A stretch of 64,000 bases of DNA from NCBI GenBank assembly GCA_040902885.1, contig JBBDWK010000042.1:1-64000 (forward strand), read 5' to 3'. Below are positions 49,892-59,217 of the stretch, piece by piece. Numbering within the stretch: position 1 is the first letter of the stretch; every line of letters begins with the position of its first letter. The notes beneath the pieces are model-generated. The model did no database searches and was not told the DNA's origin. It saw only the letters and a program-made list of their open reading frames with translations. Origin of the DNA: JBBDWK01 sp040902885 (lineage in GTDB: Bacteria; Acidobacteriota; Terriglobia; Bryobacterales; Bryobacteraceae). Position numbers and translations under genes: made by a program.

Positions 49892-49902
49892 GGTAGCGCG
49901 AG
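49843..49902. repeat. Right 60-bp direct repeat flanking the cassette
   Basis: Identical to 47812-47871. It joins directly to the upstream region of the DUF721 gene, suggesting that this copy marks the ancestral right-hand junction. Confidence 0.92.
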
Positions 49903-49948
49903 GCGAGAATCCGGATGCGCAATGCTACAATGTTCCCTTCCAGCAAAG

Positions 49949-50347
49949 ATGACGCCCGCCAGCAAAGTCCTCGGCACGCTCGCGTTTCCCAAAGACTCCG
50001 TGGAGCGGGAGGAATTGATGCTGGCCGCGTGGCGGAAGGCGGTCGGGAAGCGCATCGCGGAACATGCGCGGGCGGCCCGGCTCGTCCGCACCCATCTGAT
50101 CGTGGAAGTGGACGACGCCGTCTGGAAACGGCAGTTGTTCACCTTGCGCAAGCAGATCCTGAGAAATTTGGAGAAGGCGTTGGGCCCGAAAGTCGTGGAA
50201 GACGTCGAGTTCCGCGTTGCGGCGCCCCGGCGAAGCATGCAGCGCGCGGAAACGGTTGCGGCTAAGGCCATGGACGAGGCCGACGGCATCGCCGATCCGG
50301 TGATGCGCAACATATACCGGGCGGCGAAGAGAAAGGCTTTAGCGTGA
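49949..50347 (+). CDS. DUF721 (DciA-like) protein
   Basis: A 132-residue protein with the KH-like DUF721 core (ELMLAAWRKAVGKRIAEHARAARL, then LIVEVDDAVWKRQLFTLRKQIL). DUF721 includes DciA, the replicative helicase operator of most bacteria lacking DnaC; whether this one is DciA is uncertain. The ATG at 49949 is used, but an in-frame ATG at 49922 is possible and neither has a strong ribosome-binding site. It overlaps gatC (GTGA). Confidence 0.75.
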   Translation: MTPASKVLGTLAFPKDSVEREELMLAAWRKAVGKRIAEHARAARLVRTHLIVEVDDAVWKRQLFTLRKQILRNLEKALGPKVVEDVEFRVAAPRRSMQRAETVAAKAMDEADGIADPVMRNIYRAAKRKALA

Positions 50348-50643
50348 GGATCACCGAGAAAGAAGTCCGGTACGTGGCGGAGCTGGCGAACCTTAAGCTG
50401 ACCGATACGGAGGTGTCGAAGTTCCAGCACGACCTGGATGAGATTCTGGAGCACGTCAACCGGCTGAACGAGATCGATACCACCGGCGTGGAGGCCATGG
50501 CGCAGGTGCTGTACGAGGCCGAGGAGACCGCTACGCTGCGCGCCGACGAACCCTGGGAGCCGTTGGGGAACGAAGCAGCTCTAGCAAACGCCCCGCTCAA
50601 GGGGGCCGGTTACTTCAAAGTCCCCGAAGTCATCAAACGCTGA
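50344..50643 (+). CDS. gatC: Asp/Glu-tRNA amidotransferase subunit C
   Basis: A 99-residue GatC (EKEVRYVAELANLKLTDTEV, then ILEHVNRLNEID), the small scaffold subunit of the GatCAB complex that converts misacylated Glu-tRNA(Gln)/Asp-tRNA(Asn). The GTG start at 50344 overlaps the DUF721 stop. It is two bases from gatA. Confidence 0.95.
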   Translation: MRITEKEVRYVAELANLKLTDTEVSKFQHDLDEILEHVNRLNEIDTTGVEAMAQVLYEAEETATLRADEPWEPLGNEAALANAPLKGAGYFKVPEVIKR

Positions 50644-50645
50644 CC

Positions 50646-52088
50646 ATGAACATAGCTTCGCTCACCATAGGGGCGGTAAGAGAGGGCCTGCTCGCGCGCG
50701 AATTCAGCGCGGTGGAGCTGGTGAAGGAAGCCTTGCGCTTTGCACGCGAAGAGAACCCGAAGACGAACGCGTACCTGACGTTCTCGGAAGACCGGGCGTT
50801 GGAGCAGGCGGCGCGAGTGGACCAGACGGTTGCGCGCGGCGGGGAGCCGGGTCCGCTCGCGGGCGTGCCGCTCGCCGTGAAGGACGTGATCGTAACCCGC
50901 GGCGTGCGCACCACGTGTGGGTCGAAGCTGCTGGAGAATTACGTTCCACCGTACGATGCCACGGCTATACAGCGGCTCGAACGGGCCGGCGCCGTGGTCC
51001 TGGGCAAGACCAATTGCGATGAGTTCGCGATGGGCTCGTCGAACGAGAATTCGGCATTCGGTCCGGTGCGGAATCCGGTCGCTCCCGACAGAGTGCCGGG
51101 AGGGTCGAGCGGCGGGTCGGCGGCGGTGGTGGCGCAGGGAACGGCGGTGGTGTCGCTGGGTTCGGATACGGGCGGAAGTGTCAGGCAGCCGGCATCGTTC
51201 TGCGGCATCGTAGGCGCGACGCCGACCTACGGGCGCGTCTCCCGTTATGGGCTGGTGGCGTTTGCCAGCTCGCTGGACCACATCGCGCCGTTCGCACGGA
51301 GCGTGCGGGATGCGGCGGTGCTGCTGCGCGAGATCAGCGGCCGGGACCGGCTGGACGCCACCTCGGCGGCCGCTCCGGTGGAAGATTACGAGGCGGCGCT
51401 GACAGGCGATGTGAAGGGCCTGCGGGTGGGCGTGCCCCGCGAGTACTTCAAGGGACTGGCGAGCGAGACGGGCGACGCCATCGAGCGCGGGATTGAGACG
51501 CTGAAGCGGCTGGGCTGCGAGGTGAAAGACATCGGCCTGGCCTCCACGGATTACGCCATCGCCTGCTACTACATCATCTGCACCGCGGAGGCGAGCTCGA
51601 ACCTGGCGCGGTACGACGGCGTACGGTATACATGCCGGTCGCCGAATTCGGACACCCTGAGCGACATGTACCGCAACACCCGAGGCGAAGGGTTCGGGGC
51701 GGAATGCAAGCGGCGCATCATGCTCGGGACCTATGTGCTGAGCGCCGGTTACTACGATGCGTATTATTTGAAGGCGCAGAAGGTTCGGAAGATGATTTAC
51801 GAGGACTTTGTGCGGGCGTTCGGAGAGGTGGATGCGATTGTGGCGCCCGTTTCGCCCTTTCCGGCGTTCCGGCTGGGGGAGAAGCTGAACGATCCCCTGC
51901 AGATGTATCTGTCCGATATCTATACGATCACGGGAAGCCTGGCGGGCATCCCGTGCATGAGCGTGCCGTGCGGCAAAACCCCGGCGGGGCTGCCGGTGGG
52001 CATGCAGATTTTGACCAGACATTTCGACGAGGCGCGTATGTTCCGGCTCGCCGATGCGTTTGAGCGGGCCGGAGGGTCCGCCGCTTGA
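50646..52088 (+). CDS. gatA: Asp/Glu-tRNA amidotransferase subunit A
   Basis: A 480-residue amidase-signature enzyme that supplies ammonia from glutamine. The catalytic triad Lys is in LAVKDVI, the cis-Ser in PGGSSGGSAAVV and the nucleophile Ser in SDTGGSVRQPAS. gatB is not adjacent and must lie elsewhere. Confidence 0.95.
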   Translation: MNIASLTIGAVREGLLAREFSAVELVKEALRFAREENPKTNAYLTFSEDRALEQAARVDQTVARGGEPGPLAGVPLAVKDVIVTRGVRTTCGSKLLENYVPPYDATAIQRLERAGAVVLGKTNCDEFAMGSSNENSAFGPVRNPVAPDRVPGGSSGGSAAVVAQGTAVVSLGSDTGGSVRQPASFCGIVGATPTYGRVSRYGLVAFASSLDHIAPFARSVRDAAVLLREISGRDRLDATSAAAPVEDYEAALTGDVKGLRVGVPREYFKGLASETGDAIERGIETLKRLGCEVKDIGLASTDYAIACYYIICTAEASSNLARYDGVRYTCRSPNSDTLSDMYRNTRGEGFGAECKRRIMLGTYVLSAGYYDAYYLKAQKVRKMIYEDFVRAFGEVDAIVAPVSPFPAFRLGEKLNDPLQMYLSDIYTITGSLAGIPCMSVPCGKTPAGLPVGMQILTRHFDEARMFRLADAFERAGGSAA

Positions 52089-52110
52089 ATCTCAACAAGG
52101 AGGCTTTCCT

Positions 52111-52722
52111 ATGCCATTTACACTTCCCGCTCTCCCTTATCCTGTCGACGCTCTCGAGCCTCACATCGACAAGACGACGATGGAGATCCACCACGGCAAG
52201 CACCATAACGCCTATGTGACCAACCTCAACAAAGCGCTCGAGTCGGCGCCCGGCCTGGCGAACAAGAGTTTGGAGGAGCTGCTGGCGAATTACTGCGCGG
52301 CCGTGCCGGAGAATATAAGGACGGCGGTGCGGAACAACGGCGGCGGACACGCCAATCACTCGCTGTTCTGGACTATCATGGGGCCGAAAGCGGGCGGGCA
52401 GCCAACGGGCAACCTGGCGTCGGCGATCAGCGCTGCGTTCGGGAGCTTCGACTCGTTCAAGGAAAAGTTCGCCGCGGCCGGCGCGGGGCGGTTCGGTTCG
52501 GGCTGGGCGTGGCTCTTGAAGACACCCGCGGGTTTGGAGATCACCTCGACGGCCAATCAGGACAGCCCTGTGATGGAAGGCAAGTTCGCGGTGATCGGCC
52601 TCGACGTGTGGGAGCACGCCTACTATCTGAAGTATCAGAACCGCCGGCCGGATTACATCGCGGCGTGGTGGAACGCGGTGAACTGGAGCGAGGCCGAAAA
52701 GCGGTTCAACTCCGGAAGCTGA
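52111..52722 (+). CDS. sod: Fe/Mn superoxide dismutase
   Basis: A 203-residue Fe/Mn SOD with metal ligands His in DKTTMEIHHGKHH, His in NHSLFW, and Asp-x3-His in DVWEHAYYL. It dismutates superoxide in the cytoplasm. AAGGAGG sits 8 bases before the ATG at 52111, ruling out an upstream in-frame start. Metal preference was not assigned. Confidence 0.95.
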   Translation: MPFTLPALPYPVDALEPHIDKTTMEIHHGKHHNAYVTNLNKALESAPGLANKSLEELLANYCAAVPENIRTAVRNNGGGHANHSLFWTIMGPKAGGQPTGNLASAISAAFGSFDSFKEKFAAAGAGRFGSGWAWLLKTPAGLEITSTANQDSPVMEGKFAVIGLDVWEHAYYLKYQNRRPDYIAAWWNAVNWSEAEKRFNSGS

Positions 52723-52753
52723 TTGAACCGCCGAGACGCCGAGACGCGGAGAA

Positions 52754-55222
52754 CTAGATCTTTCTTAGAATCAGCTCCACCAGGTTCAGGGCGATGGCGG
52801 CCGCCAGCAGGCCGGGCCAGAGCTGCATCGTCGCCGGGATCGTGCGGCCGCCCGAGTCGAAGACTTGATTGAGATCCGGGCTGTAGCGGCCTCCGGTCGA
52901 CTCCGCGATCTGTCGCAGCAGGAATTCGTCCGAGCCGTACTGCGTCAGCTCGTCCTCTTCGCGATAGAAGCCTACTTCCGGGAACGCGCGCGAGTCGGCC
53001 AGCGGGCGGACCCGGAACAGGCCCTGCGCGCGGCCGATGGACACGCGTCCGCGGTAGTGGCCCGTGGCTACCTTCGCGATCTGCATGGGGTGCTGGAAGC
53101 CTTCCGGCCCTAGAACGAAAACGTCCGGGATTGTTTCGGGCTCGTCAACCTGTTTTCCCAGCCGGTACTCCACCACGAGCTCGTCGTTGGCGCTGTCGTA
53201 CTCGGCCGTCGCTTCGCTCTCCTGCGCGTGCGGCAGCAGATCGCGGAAAACGTTCGCCCAGAAGCGGTCGAATCCGTTCCACGTGAGCCATTGAGACGCC
53301 CAGCGGCTCTTCACGTCCGAGGTGAAGACCGCGGCGCGGCCCAGCTCGTACTGCCAGCGCACCAAAAGCGGGTCCTTCTCCACGTTGAGCACGGGGTCCG
53401 CCGTGGACCGGCTTTCAAAACGCACGTAACCGAGCAGCGGTGGGGCCGCCTCCATGCCCACGCCTTCCAGAATTTCCGCCTGCTTCACGGTCACCGCGCG
53501 AACCGGTTTCTCGACCGCGGTGGCGCCGGTATGCTCCATCACGTCCCGCAGCAGAATCTGCTCCAGTCCGGAAGGATCGTTGAGGAAATAGGAGCGGCCT
53601 TTCGAGAACGACGCGACCTTTTCGAGATAGGCGCGATTCACGTCCTGGCCGAGTCCGACCGTCGAGATGGTCACCTGGCTGGCCGAAGCTTCGCGCGCGA
53701 GCGCAATGCTGTCGCCCTCTTCGGATATGCCGTCGGTCAGCAGCACAACATGCTTGTAAATGGCGTTCACCGGCAGGATACGCCGGTAGGCTTCCGAGAG
53801 CGCGGGCGCGATCTGCGTGCCGCCGTCCGGCGTGACGCCCGCGATCAGGCGCTTGATGAGCGTGCGGTCCTCGGCTCTGCGAATGGGCACCACCCACTGG
53901 AATGAGTTATCGAAGATCAGCACGCCAATCTGGTCCATGGGCCGCAGATTCTCGATCACCCCGATGGCGGCCAGGCGCGCCAGCTCCATCTTCTTGCCTT
54001 CCATGGAAGAAGACTTATCGACGATGAGCACGACGCAGGTTCCTTCCGGCAAGCGTGGCGGGGAGAGTTTGGCGGGGAGCGTACGTTCCAGCGGGTCTTC
54101 GCTGCCTTTGTTTTCGACGTACACATTTCGTTCGCCCGCGATCCAGAGCAGCCCTCCGCCCTGCTTCACAAACTCCTCCACCTGCGCCTTTTTTGCCGGA
54201 GGAACGGCCTGCATGTCCCAATTGTTGATGATGATGAGCTGAAAGGGGCTCAGGTCTTCGGGCACGCCGGTCCGCGATTGCGTGACTTCAAACCGATTGG
54301 CTTGGAGCGTGCGCAGCAGGTGCGTTTCCGTATTGGGCGGGTCCTGAGAAATCAGGAGCGCCTTGGGACGCCGCAGGGTGACTGCGTACTCGAAGTGCAC
54401 GTCGCCAACGCCGGGCGCGCCGATGACCCCGGAGAGGTTGGTGGCGCCCACGGCGTTCACCGTGGCATTCACGCGGAGATGATTCATGCCCGGCTGCAAT
54501 TCCACCTTTGTCGCCCCCAGTTGCTTGCCCTCGGCGCGAATATCTACGGTCGCCGTGGCGCCGTTTTCAAGGCCGGGCGCGACCAGCCGCAGATCGATGG
54601 GAAAGCGCTCGCCGGTGAAAACCTGGGATGGAACGATCACCGACTCCAGACGCATTTGGGGGCGCGGGAAGCCTTCCAGGGGAAAGGTATCGACCGGAAC
54701 CCTCAGCTCGCGAAGCTGCCAGGCGGCCCTTGAGATGCTGCCCAGGTTCTCTTTGCCGTCCGAAACGAGCGCGATCCTGGGCACCATTCCGGCGGGCATT
54801 GCGGCTAGGGCTTCCCGGATGGCGGATTCGAGGTTAGTGCCGCGCCCACTCTCGCCCGAAGTATGTTGCAGCTTCCAGTTCGTCCGCGATATCTCGTCCG
54901 GCAAGGTGTTGCGGGCGGATCGCGCGAAGGGGATGACACGCGTCCAGTGCCGGCCCCGGTTCCTTTCGATTCGCGTCGCCAAGTCGGAAGCCCTGGTGAG
55001 ATCGGCCGGCGACACGCTCGCGGACGTATCCACGAGCAGCGCCACCGCCACCTTGGACTCGAAGACGGTGAGGCGGGGTTCCGCCAGGGCGAGCAAGACC
55101 GCCGCCAGCGCGAGGGCCTTCAGAACGAGCGCGGTGCGCCTTGGCGAGCGGCGCCAGTCCCACGCCGCCCAAGCCAGGGGCAGCCAGCACAGCAGGAGGA
55201 CCCAAGCGCGCTCGAACGTCAT
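52754..55222 (-). CDS. Membrane protein with two von Willebrand A domains
   Basis: An 822-residue protein. N-terminal transmembrane helices (LLLCWLPLAWAAW; ALALAAVLLALAEP) lead into a first VWA domain with MIDAS DTSAS near residue 63, a long Ig/GATase-like region, and a second VWA domain with DKSSSM near residue 380. A C-terminal helix (LLAAAIALNLVELIL) follows. Such proteins belong to Bat/MoxR operons implicated in envelope stress and metal-dependent assembly. It overlaps the upstream BatA-like gene by ATGA. Confidence 0.82.
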   Translation of the reverse strand: MTFERAWVLLLCWLPLAWAAWDWRRSPRRTALVLKALALAAVLLALAEPRLTVFESKVAVALLVDTSASVSPADLTRASDLATRIERNRGRHWTRVIPFARSARNTLPDEISRTNWKLQHTSGESGRGTNLESAIREALAAMPAGMVPRIALVSDGKENLGSISRAAWQLRELRVPVDTFPLEGFPRPQMRLESVIVPSQVFTGERFPIDLRLVAPGLENGATATVDIRAEGKQLGATKVELQPGMNHLRVNATVNAVGATNLSGVIGAPGVGDVHFEYAVTLRRPKALLISQDPPNTETHLLRTLQANRFEVTQSRTGVPEDLSPFQLIIINNWDMQAVPPAKKAQVEEFVKQGGGLLWIAGERNVYVENKGSEDPLERTLPAKLSPPRLPEGTCVVLIVDKSSSMEGKKMELARLAAIGVIENLRPMDQIGVLIFDNSFQWVVPIRRAEDRTLIKRLIAGVTPDGGTQIAPALSEAYRRILPVNAIYKHVVLLTDGISEEGDSIALAREASASQVTISTVGLGQDVNRAYLEKVASFSKGRSYFLNDPSGLEQILLRDVMEHTGATAVEKPVRAVTVKQAEILEGVGMEAAPPLLGYVRFESRSTADPVLNVEKDPLLVRWQYELGRAAVFTSDVKSRWASQWLTWNGFDRFWANVFRDLLPHAQESEATAEYDSANDELVVEYRLGKQVDEPETIPDVFVLGPEGFQHPMQIAKVATGHYRGRVSIGRAQGLFRVRPLADSRAFPEVGFYREEDELTQYGSDEFLLRQIAESTGGRYSPDLNQVFDSGGRTIPATMQLWPGLLAAAIALNLVELILRKI

Positions 55223-57144
55223 GATGCCCTCCGTACGGCGGCGCGGCGCGCTTCCTGCACTTGCCGCGGCCGAACCAGGCCCCGGCTGTAGCGCCCGTAC
55301 AGCATCCACTCAGCCAGCAGCCCCAAAGCGCCGAGAATGGCAAACAGGGGCCACCAGTCGCGCGAAGAGATGCCGCGATCGAGAAAGTTGGGAATGCCGG
55401 TGCGGGCCGTCGCGGGAATTGCCCAGCGGCTTGCGGAAAGTTCGGGCAGGGTCAGGGAGTGGACGGATTCCCGGTCGCCGGTCAGCACCCGGAAAATGCC
55501 CGGCGCGCCGGCATAGAAGTGAAGGGTTTCGTTGCGGAGCGTGAAGGGAAGCGGCGTGCCATCTTCGGTCTGCACGGCCACATCGGAGGGCTGAATCTCC
55601 GGATTCAGGCTTATGTTCACCGTGCCGGCGCTTCCGCCCGAGGCCTCCACGCGGCGAAAGATCTCCGGGGCCATCCAACGGAGCAGGTTGGCAAAGAGCA
55701 GCGGGGTGGCGATCTGGTACCGCATGCCGGAGCGCATCGGATGGAAGCCGAGAACGATGGTGTTCGGCTTTCCGGGCCGCGCGACGATCACCGGCCCGCC
55801 CTCCACCTCGCCGATGGTAACGTCGTCCGGCGCGGCCTCGAAGATGCTCGCCGCATCCAGCCGCAGGTCGCGGGTGCGGAGTCCGCCTCCCAGCGGATGG
55901 TCGGAGCGCCAGCGGGTGAAACGCACGTTGCCGACACGCGAGCGGATGGGTACGGGAGACCCGTCCGCGGGCGGATCGATCCAAATGGAGTTCGTTTCGG
56001 GCCGCGCCGGCGGGCGGAAGCGGTCCAGGATCACGATGTCGGCCTCGCGGCCGGGCTGATAGGCCGACGTTGGAAGGAACTCGGCGCGCACGCGCGAGTT
56101 GGCCAGCAGGATGGGTTTCAGCAGGTCGGGCTCGTTGGAATAGACCAGCACGCCCAGAGAGCGCTGGCTCGGCAGCTCCAGCACCGCCCGGTCGTCGTCC
56201 GGAAGGCCGTCCTTGGTCAACAGGCGCGCTTCCAGAATTCCCGCGGCCCGGGTACGGTACTCGAAGACGGCCTCTTGCTCCTGTCCCGGCGGAAGGGTGA
56301 GCCGCCGCGAGCCCGCGGGAGCGCCGCCGAACTGAAGGGCCAGCACAACGCTCTTCGGCCGGTCGCCGTAGTTGCGGGCCGAGACATAAATTTCCCAAAG
56401 ATCGGATTGCGCAGGCGACTTCCTCAGACCCACCTTGCGCAGGCCGCAGTTCTCGGCCGGCTGGCTCACCGGAAGAACCCGCAGATTCTTCAGCGCGGCG
56501 GGAGAAGCGGCCATCGACTCGCGCTCGGAGATCCTGCCCGAGCCGACGAAGACAATCTCGCCCTGGCGGCGAGCGCTCAGGTTCTGCACGCTCTTTGCAA
56601 AACTCAGAGCCTGCGCCAGATTCAGCGCGGTGGCGCTGGGGTGCGATTGCGAGACAATTTCGCGCAGCTTCTTGCGGTCGGCGTCGAAGACATTGGCGGG
56701 GGTGGCCAGAGCATCGGCGCGAACCACCATGACGCGGTCGCCGGACGGAAGCGCGCGGATGTAGGCCAGGGCCCGGCCGCGCGCTTCGTCCATCAAAGTG
56801 GGAAATTCGCCGCCTCCGTTCGCCGGCCGGGACCTCATCCAGGCCGAAGTTTCGAGCACCAGAACGTGATCGCGGGAAGCATTGGCGTCGCCGCCGAAGC
56901 GGGGCTGCGCCAGGGCCAGGAGCAGCAGCAGAATGCTTAGGACTTGCAACAGCAGAGACAGCGGCTGCTGAATCCGTCTGCGCCGCTTCACCGCCACCGG
57001 ACGCATGGAGCTGACCCAGAATTTGAGCGTGGCGACGGTTTGGCGGCGGCGCGAACGGTCCAGCAGGTACAGCGTCACCACCAGCGTGGAGAGCGAGCCG
57101 AAAAGCACCAGCAACTGGCCGGCGGTAAGATTGAGCAGAAACAT
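55219..57144 (-). CDS. BatA-like VWA-fold membrane protein
   Basis: A 641-residue protein. Two N-terminal transmembrane helices (LLVLFGSLSTLVVTLYLL; LSLLLQVLSILLLLLALAQP) match the BatA N-terminal domain family, followed by a degenerate VWA domain (VLVLETSAWM, without the full MIDAS). A large beta-sandwich region and a C-terminal helix (WPLFAILGALGLLAEWMLYG) complete it. It probably forms a membrane complex with the adjacent VWA protein and the MoxR ATPase. Confidence 0.78.
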   Translation of the reverse strand: MFLLNLTAGQLLVLFGSLSTLVVTLYLLDRSRRRQTVATLKFWVSSMRPVAVKRRRRIQQPLSLLLQVLSILLLLLALAQPRFGGDANASRDHVLVLETSAWMRSRPANGGGEFPTLMDEARGRALAYIRALPSGDRVMVVRADALATPANVFDADRKKLREIVSQSHPSATALNLAQALSFAKSVQNLSARRQGEIVFVGSGRISERESMAASPAALKNLRVLPVSQPAENCGLRKVGLRKSPAQSDLWEIYVSARNYGDRPKSVVLALQFGGAPAGSRRLTLPPGQEQEAVFEYRTRAAGILEARLLTKDGLPDDDRAVLELPSQRSLGVLVYSNEPDLLKPILLANSRVRAEFLPTSAYQPGREADIVILDRFRPPARPETNSIWIDPPADGSPVPIRSRVGNVRFTRWRSDHPLGGGLRTRDLRLDAASIFEAAPDDVTIGEVEGGPVIVARPGKPNTIVLGFHPMRSGMRYQIATPLLFANLLRWMAPEIFRRVEASGGSAGTVNISLNPEIQPSDVAVQTEDGTPLPFTLRNETLHFYAGAPGIFRVLTGDRESVHSLTLPELSASRWAIPATARTGIPNFLDRGISSRDWWPLFAILGALGLLAEWMLYGRYSRGLVRPRQVQEARRAAVRRAS

Positions 57145-58025
57145 CAGACCACGCCTTTGGCACGGACCAGCGGGCCGAAGATCACTTCCTCCAGCGGCAT
57201 CGCGGTAGATACCCCGACGTAGCGGCCCGAGTTCCGGTAGGCCAGCCTCTGCAAAGATTCCGAATGCCCGTCGAACGCAGTAGTATACCGCTCCCGCGCC
57301 GCCTCGTCGAAGTAGATGCGCAACTGGGAGGCGGTTTCCGAGTCGGTGAGCTCCAGCTCCCCTGTCCAGGGCGGCGTCCGGTCGTCCTCCGAGAATACCT
57401 GTACCAGCAGGAGCTCATGGCCGTAGTCGGCCAGGTATTGCAGCGGTTTCTCACAACCGTCGTCGTCGAGAAAATCGGAGATGACGATGATCAGACCGCG
57501 CTGGGCGTAGGAGGAAAGAAACTGTCGCGATACTTCGAGATAGTCGGTGCGTCCTTTTGGCGCGAGGGCCGTCAGGAAGTCCATTGCGGGGGAGAATCGA
57601 TGGCGGCCGCCGCCGCACACGAAGCGCTGCCCCAGCTCCGCGGAGAACGGGTGTACGGAGATGTTGTCCAGCCGCACCAGGCCCACGTAGCAGAGCGCCG
57701 CGGCTAGGCGGCGTGCGTAGCTGAACTTCTCGCCGGAGACGGCGGTCATGGAGAGGCTGGTATCCAACAGGAGCCGCAAGGGCACGCGGGGTTCCACTTG
57801 AAACATCTTGAGAAACAGCTTTTCCAGCCGCAGATACGCGCGCCAGTTGATGGCCCGAAGATCGTCGCCGTGATGAAAGTTGCGGTGATCCAGGAATTCC
57901 AGGCCCGCTCCGGCGAACCGGGACGTCCTGTGCCCACCCACCAGACCCGAGAACGAATTCTGCCAGTGTATGGTAAGACGCTCGAGTTTTTCGAGCAGGG
58001 TGCGGTCCAGGAGTGGAGCAGGCAC
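57144..58025 (-). CDS. DUF58 protein
   Basis: A 293-residue soluble protein of the DUF58 family, with a VWA-like MIDAS (LLDTSLSM) and the HHGDDLRAINWRAYLR signature near residues 60-75. DUF58 genes nearly always follow moxR and cooperate with it. The GTG at 58025, with AAGGGGA upstream, is chosen over the earlier open frame that overlaps MoxR. Its ribosome-binding site lies in the loop of a 7-bp hairpin spanning the moxR stop. Confidence 0.85.
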   Translation of the reverse strand: MPAPLLDRTLLEKLERLTIHWQNSFSGLVGGHRTSRFAGAGLEFLDHRNFHHGDDLRAINWRAYLRLEKLFLKMFQVEPRVPLRLLLDTSLSMTAVSGEKFSYARRLAAALCYVGLVRLDNISVHPFSAELGQRFVCGGGRHRFSPAMDFLTALAPKGRTDYLEVSRQFLSSYAQRGLIIVISDFLDDDGCEKPLQYLADYGHELLLVQVFSEDDRTPPWTGELELTDSETASQLRIYFDEAARERYTTAFDGHSESLQRLAYRNSGRYVGVSTAMPLEEVIFGPLVRAKGVV

Positions 58026-58043
58026 TAAAAGTTCCCCTTTTAG
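58025..58043 (-). promoter_or_regulatory. Hairpin enclosing the DUF58 ribosome-binding site
   Basis: On the minus strand CTAAAAG-GGGAA-CTTTTAG is a perfect 7-bp inverted repeat. Its stem contains the moxR stop and ends at the first base of the DUF58 GTG, and its loop holds the Shine-Dalgarno. It suggests translational coupling: ribosomes terminating on moxR open the hairpin. Confidence 0.5.
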
Positions 58044-59059
58044 GAGATGGCTGCGTGCGTAGCGACGTTGCCAATGATGGGCTGCAGGATGCTGTCTACA
58101 GTCTGGCCGTCCGCGTGAGCGTCGAAATTGAGGATGATGCGATGGCGCAGCACGCTGGGCGCTAGCGTGCGAAGGTCTTCCACGCTCAAATGGAACCGCC
58201 CGCGCATCAGCGCCAGTACGCGGCCGCACTCCACCAGCGCCTGCGCGCCGCGAGGAGAGCTTCCATAACGGATGTACTTGCGGGCCAGCTCGTGAGCCTC
58301 CTTCTGTTCGGGCTGCGTGGCCATCACCAGCTCGATCGCAAAGTCCTGCACGTGCGGAGCAACCAGCACGTCGCGGCAGACCGAGCGCACGTCCAAAATG
58401 GCGTCGCGGTCCAGCACTGGCTCTACGTAGGCCTCTTCCTTCTGAATGGTGCGCTCCACGATCTTGTTCAGCTCGTCCCGTGAAGGATAGACTACCAGGA
58501 TCTTCATGAGGAAGCGGTCCAACTGAGCTTCCGGAAGCGGGTAAGTGCCCTCCATCTCGATGGGATTCTGAGTGGCCATCACCAGAAAGGGGCGGTCCAG
58601 CTCGTGGGTTGCCGTGCCGCTGGTCACGGTGCGTTCCTGCATGGCCTCGAGCAGCGCGGACTGGGTCTTGGGGGTGGCCCGGTTGATCTCGTCGGCCAGT
58701 ACGAGGTTGGCGAAGATCGGCCCGGGCTGGAAGCGCAAAGACTTGCCCCCCCGGTCGTCGGTCTCGATCATCATGCTGCCCACGATATCGGCGGGCATCA
58801 GGTCGGGCGTAAACTGGATGCGGGAGTACTTAAGTTGCAAAGCCCGCGCCAAGGTACGCAGCAGGGTGGTCTTCCCGAGGCCGGGAACCCCCTCGAGCAG
58901 GACATGCCCGCCGGCGAGCATGCAGATCAGCACGCCATCGACGACGTCCTGCTGGCCAACGATAATCTTGGCGATCTCCTCCCGGACTCTGTTGAGTCTG
59001 GCGATCGCTTCCTTGAGCGCGGCTTCGGATCCCACGTCCCCTATTGTAGGGAGTGGCAT
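58040..59059 (-). CDS. MoxR-family AAA+ ATPase
   Basis: A 339-residue AAA+ ATPase with Walker A GVPGLGKTTLLR near residue 55, Walker B LVLADEINRA and sensor 1 TQNPIEMEGTYPLPEAQLDRF. MoxR ATPases act as chaperones activating partner VWA proteins, often by inserting metal ions. It heads the four-gene moxR-DUF58-BatA-VWA operon. The ATG at 59059 (MPLPTIGDVG) is the first plausible start. Confidence 0.93.
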   Translation of the reverse strand: MPLPTIGDVGSEAALKEAIARLNRVREEIAKIIVGQQDVVDGVLICMLAGGHVLLEGVPGLGKTTLLRTLARALQLKYSRIQFTPDLMPADIVGSMMIETDDRGGKSLRFQPGPIFANLVLADEINRATPKTQSALLEAMQERTVTSGTATHELDRPFLVMATQNPIEMEGTYPLPEAQLDRFLMKILVVYPSRDELNKIVERTIQKEEAYVEPVLDRDAILDVRSVCRDVLVAPHVQDFAIELVMATQPEQKEAHELARKYIRYGSSPRGAQALVECGRVLALMRGRFHLSVEDLRTLAPSVLRHRIILNFDAHADGQTVDSILQPIIGNVATHAAIS

Positions 59060-59217
59060 TCTTGCGTGTCCACCGGTAAGCGGGAGGTAAACCACACATT
59101 GAGGGACTGAGGGGTGAAGTTGCCGCCTTTTTCCGCCGATTAAAGAATGGCAGACCAAAGTATGTCCGCGCATTTAACGCTAATATGTTTCTATCTTGCA
59201 AAAGCGAATCGGGAGGA

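Larger units (their letters stand above)
47812..49902. mobile_element. Putative integrated two-gene cassette
   Basis: A ~2-kb unit bounded by perfect 60-bp direct repeats. The outer sides are maf (left) and the DUF721 gene (right), which would be divergent neighbours without the insert. The interior looks AT-richer and has different codon use from its surroundings. It encodes two overlapping genes with their own promoter but no integrase or transposase. A repeated gene 5' end resembles att duplication by a site-specific element. A trans-acting recombinase or an ancient tandem duplication are alternatives. Confidence 0.6.

Noticed and set aside
55261..56940. Plus-strand 559-residue open frame opposite the BatA-like gene
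   Set aside because: It is an antisense shadow, and the BatA-like frame has transmembrane helices and family motifs.
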